Positions 5,542 to 7,333 of a stretch of DNA of 7,333 nucleotides are shown here, piece by piece. Each line of letters opens with the position of its first letter. The stretch's first letter is position 1. The notes below the pieces were generated by a model. It did not search any database. It was not told the origin of the DNA and saw only the letters and a list, made by a program, of their open reading frames with translations. A program made the position numbers and the translations under genes. The DNA comes from an uncultured Oscillospiraceae bacterium (GTDB lineage Bacteria > Bacillota > Clostridia > Oscillospirales > Ruminococcaceae): NCBI GenBank assembly GCA_934457235.1, contig CAKSHT010000111.1, positions 1 through 7,333 of the forward strand. The letters are read 5' to 3'.

Positions 5542-6225
5542 TTACATAATGTATCCGCACTCCCGCATGGCTTTCAACACCTGCTCCGCGCGCTGCCGGG
5601 AAAGCTCCGGGGATACGTCCGGAGAATACGCGCTCGGTGCCTGCGGTATTCCCGCCAGGACGGCGCACTGCTCGTCGGTAAGCTCAGACGGCGGAACTCC
5701 GTAATATCCCATTGATGCCGCGTAGATACCGTAATAATTGCTGCCGAAATATATCGTGTTCACATACAGCTCAAATATCTGCTTCTTGTCCAGCTTATCC
5801 TCTATCCCGAACGCTGTGAATATCTCCGCCGCCTTGCGCTCCAGACGTTTATCCTGGGTGTAATATATGTTCTTGGCGGTCTGCATGGTTATCGTGCTTC
5901 CGCCCTCGGCGAATTCCATCTGAGCCAGGTCGTGCAGCAGCGCCCGGACTATCGCGGAGGGATCGATGCCGCTGTGTCCCCAGAAGTCCCTGTCCTCCGT
6001 CGCAGTGACGGCGTTCACGTAGAACTCAGGTAACTCGTCGAACTTGACGAAATGCTCCTCCGCAGCGAGATCAGCATACACCTGCCGCACCGGACGCGCC
6101 TCTGTCGCTTCCGTGTGCATGTTCCAGCCAAGTACTGCGAATACTCCGCCGGCAACTAACGCCAGTGTGATCAGCGTCAGCAATATCAGCAGTATCACTT
6201 TAAGCGCCATGTGTCTGACCTTCAT
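5542..6225 (-). CDS. Monofunctional peptidoglycan glycosyltransferase (GT51)
   Basis: Polymerises lipid II into glycan strands at the outer face of the membrane. The 227-residue protein has one N-terminal anchor (about 7-31) and then a lone GT51 domain with no transpeptidase, the usual size for an MtgA-like enzyme. Motif 1 is ATEDRDFWGHSGID (75-88) with catalytic Glu77. Motif 2 is GGSTITMQTAKN (108-119). Motif 3 is RKAAEIFTAF (130-139) with the second conserved Glu134. YVNTIYFGSNYYGIYAAS (154-171) and a final block around LTDEQCAVLAGIPQAPSAYSP follow. The frame is open further upstream to 6372, but the start at 6225 is chosen because GGAGG sits 8 nt before it and it begins directly at the anchor. 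It is the last gene of a unit with the small membrane protein (35 bp upstream) and the BceB-like permease, suggesting a role in wall repair under antibiotic or peptide stress; that role is inferred. Confidence 0.93.
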   Translation of the reverse strand: MKVRHMALKVILLILLTLITLALVAGGVFAVLGWNMHTEATEARPVRQVYADLAAEEHFVKFDELPEFYVNAVTATEDRDFWGHSGIDPSAIVRALLHDLAQMEFAEGGSTITMQTAKNIYYTQDKRLERKAAEIFTAFGIEDKLDKKQIFELYVNTIYFGSNYYGIYAASMGYYGVPPSELTDEQCAVLAGIPQAPSAYSPDVSPELSRQRAEQVLKAMRECGYIM

Positions 6226-6233
6226 CTGCTTCT

Positions 6234-6238
6234 CCTCC
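6234..6238 (-). promoter_or_regulatory. Ribosome binding site that sets the glycosyltransferase start
   Basis: GGAGG (within ACGGAGGAGAAGCAG) lies 8 nt before the ATG at 6225 on the minus strand. The longer in-frame start at 6372 lies inside the preceding small gene and would add a 49-residue Arg/Gly-rich segment before the membrane anchor, so it is not used. Confidence 0.85.
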
Positions 6239-6260
6239 GTTCGTTCTGTATGTCTGCTGC

Positions 6261-6395
6261 TCAGCGCCTTTCCGTCAGCGTGATGATCCTGTCCGCCAGG
6301 CGGTACAGCGACCATACCACCGCAAGAGCCGCCACGGCGGGTATCGCCGCGACAGTAACTACTGACAGGCACACCGCCCTGACCAGCCTGCTCAT
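6261..6395 (-). CDS. Small single-span membrane protein, 44 residues, unknown function
   Basis: The ATG at 6395 overlaps the TGA of the upstream permease gene as ATGA, which suggests translational coupling; no clear ribosome site precedes it. The product starts MSRLVRAVCLSVVTVAAIPA, with a basic N-terminus and one hydrophobic span over about residues 8-31. It ends in a basic tail containing RLADRIITLTERR. It lies between a BceB-like permease and a peptidoglycan glycosyltransferase, with 35 bp to the latter, so it is probably co-expressed with both. A start at 6410 would add five residues. I do not recognise a family. It may be an accessory subunit of the permease, a small regulator of the glycosyltransferase, or a decayed remnant; the overlap and intact frame favour a real gene. 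Confidence 0.6.
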   Translation of the reverse strand: MSRLVRAVCLSVVTVAAIPAVAALAVVWSLYRLADRIITLTERR

Positions 6396-7333
6396 GATTT
6401 TCTGCCGCATACTATACGGTAATAGCTGCGTGACGTCACGCCGTACATAAGCACATATATCATCGCGAAAATACAGTAGCACACCAGCGTCACCGCCGCC
6501 AGGAACGCCGTATCACGCATTCCGAACAGCCCCAGCATTTTCGTCAGCAGCGGGAACGCAAACGCCATGTGTACGCCCGCGGCGATCAGCGGTGCAAAGA
6601 ACACCGTCAGCACCTGGGAATTCACCGCCCGGCGTATCTCGCGGTCGTTCATGCCGACCTTGCGGAGAATGTCGAACCGCGCGCGGTCGTCGCAGCCCTC
6701 GCTTATCTGCTTGTAGTACATTATAAGCACCGCCGCCAGAATAAATACCGCGCCGAAGATGATTCCCAGGAAGAACAGTCCGCCGTAGGTGCCGAAGAAG
6801 TACTCCTTCTCCAGAGCGCGGCATTCCACTACCATGTGGCGCATATCGCGATCAGTGATATCGTTATATACAGCGTACATGGCCGTATCGTCGCAGTCAA
6901 GGTCGAAACCGTAATAATACGCCACTTTCGGGATCGTTCCGCCCTGCTCCTCCACTATGTTCATCTGGTATCTGTAAAGCTCCGTCAGTATCGAGTGGTT
7001 TTTCACGAAAAGGTATATCGAATCCATGACCGTCGCGCTGTCCCCGCCGGTTATTGTGAATTTATCAAGACGCTGTACTATCCGGAAGCTTCCCCAGTCA
7101 TCCAGCTGAAGCTCGTTGCCGTCGAAGCTGCTGCCCTTGAAGTACACAGCCGCCTCCCCGTCGGAAAGCGTTATATCCGTGCCGTAAAGCGCGTTGTAAT
7201 CCTCCACCGGCACCACATACACAGATCTGTAATCATTCGTGAAATCAACGATCTCATAATTGTGCATATCCACCTTATTTCCTATGAAGGTGCCGGAAAG
7301 ATAAACATATGAATAGCCCAGCTCGTTGGAAGC
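6392..7333 (-). CDS. BceB-like ABC transporter permease (FtsX family), C-terminal 313 residues (partial)
   Basis: The frame is open past the window edge at 7333, so the N-terminal half lies outside. Residues about 1-180 are hydrophilic and fit the end of the large extracellular domain that Bce-type permeases carry between transmembrane helices 7 and 8. Three helices follow at about 184-207, 239-260 and 275-297. The cytoplasmic loop YYKQISEGCDDRARFDILRKVGM and the ending TSRSYYRIV closely match the BceB/YxdM type. Such permeases pair with a BceA-like ATPase and usually a sensor kinase/response regulator; they sense and give resistance to peptide antibiotics that bind lipid II cycle intermediates. 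Those partners are expected further upstream on the minus strand, beyond the window. Downstream, the 44-residue membrane protein overlaps the stop codon and a peptidoglycan glycosyltransferase follows. The GTG at 7273 is an internal codon, not the start. Confidence 0.88.
   Translation of the reverse strand, partial: ASNELGYSYVYLSGTFIGNKVDMHNYEIVDFTNDYRSVYVVPVEDYNALYGTDITLSDGEAAVYFKGSSFDGNELQLDDWGSFRIVQRLDKFTITGGDSATVMDSIYLFVKNHSILTELYRYQMNIVEEQGGTIPKVAYYYGFDLDCDDTAMYAVYNDITDRDMRHMVVECRALEKEYFFGTYGGLFFLGIIFGAVFILAAVLIMYYKQISEGCDDRARFDILRKVGMNDREIRRAVNSQVLTVFFAPLIAAGVHMAFAFPLLTKMLGLFGMRDTAFLAAVTLVCYCIFAMIYVLMYGVTSRSYYRIVCGRKS

Noticed and set aside
6226..6372. An N-terminal extension of the glycosyltransferase by 49 residues from an ATG at 6372.
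   Set aside because: It overlaps the small membrane protein gene in another frame, has Arg/Gly-rich composition, and is outcompeted by the strong ribosome site before the ATG at 6225.

Overview
The window looks like chromosome of an anaerobic gut-type Bacillota, most likely Clostridia of the Ruminococcus/Oscillospiraceae kind. This is inferred from strong AGGAGG-type ribosome sites, consensus sigma-A promoters with 17-bp spacers, moderate to high GC coding sequence, a multidomain GAF/PAS/GGDEF protein, a single-gene malQ and a Bce-type peptide-resistance permease. No marker gene fixes the genus.

Layout. (1) 1-1512, minus: the first 504 residues of a cytoplasmic GAF-PAS-PAS-GGDEF signalling protein, cut by the window edge inside the GGDEF domain. 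(2) 1513-1715: a 203-bp divergent promoter region with one good promoter on each strand and a possible MarR operator. (3) 1716-3495, plus: a two-gene unit, a MarR-family regulator followed 31 bp later by citrate synthase. (4) 3496-3819 (324 bp without a gene): two copies of a terminator hairpin flanking a 188-bp repeat, then the malQ promoter and ribosome site. (5) 3820-5289, plus: malQ, 4-alpha-glucanotransferase. (6) 5290-5541: a second copy of the repeat (189 bp, opposite orientation), again flanked by two copies of a hairpin, this time a different one. (7) 7333-5542, minus: an operon with the C-terminal part of a BceB-like permease, a 44-residue membrane protein whose start overlaps the permease stop (ATGA), and a monofunctional peptidoglycan glycosyltransferase. 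This looks like a cell-envelope stress unit.

The most notable content is the repeat pair. The two copies are about 89% identical (20 substitutions and one 1-nt indel over 189 columns). Each sits in a different gene's intrinsic terminator, and each is bracketed by an exact 25-bp direct repeat that is the entire terminator hairpin, centred on its dyad. If the malQ-side element and one repeat copy are removed on paper, a 19-bp perfect stem is restored that would have ended both convergent transcripts. Eight of the 20 substitutions form four compensatory base-pair changes inside the element's hairpins, so the element is under structural constraint. I do not recognise it as a named family. It behaves like a small non-autonomous, terminator-targeting mobile structured element that ends up transcribed in the 3' UTRs of its hosts.
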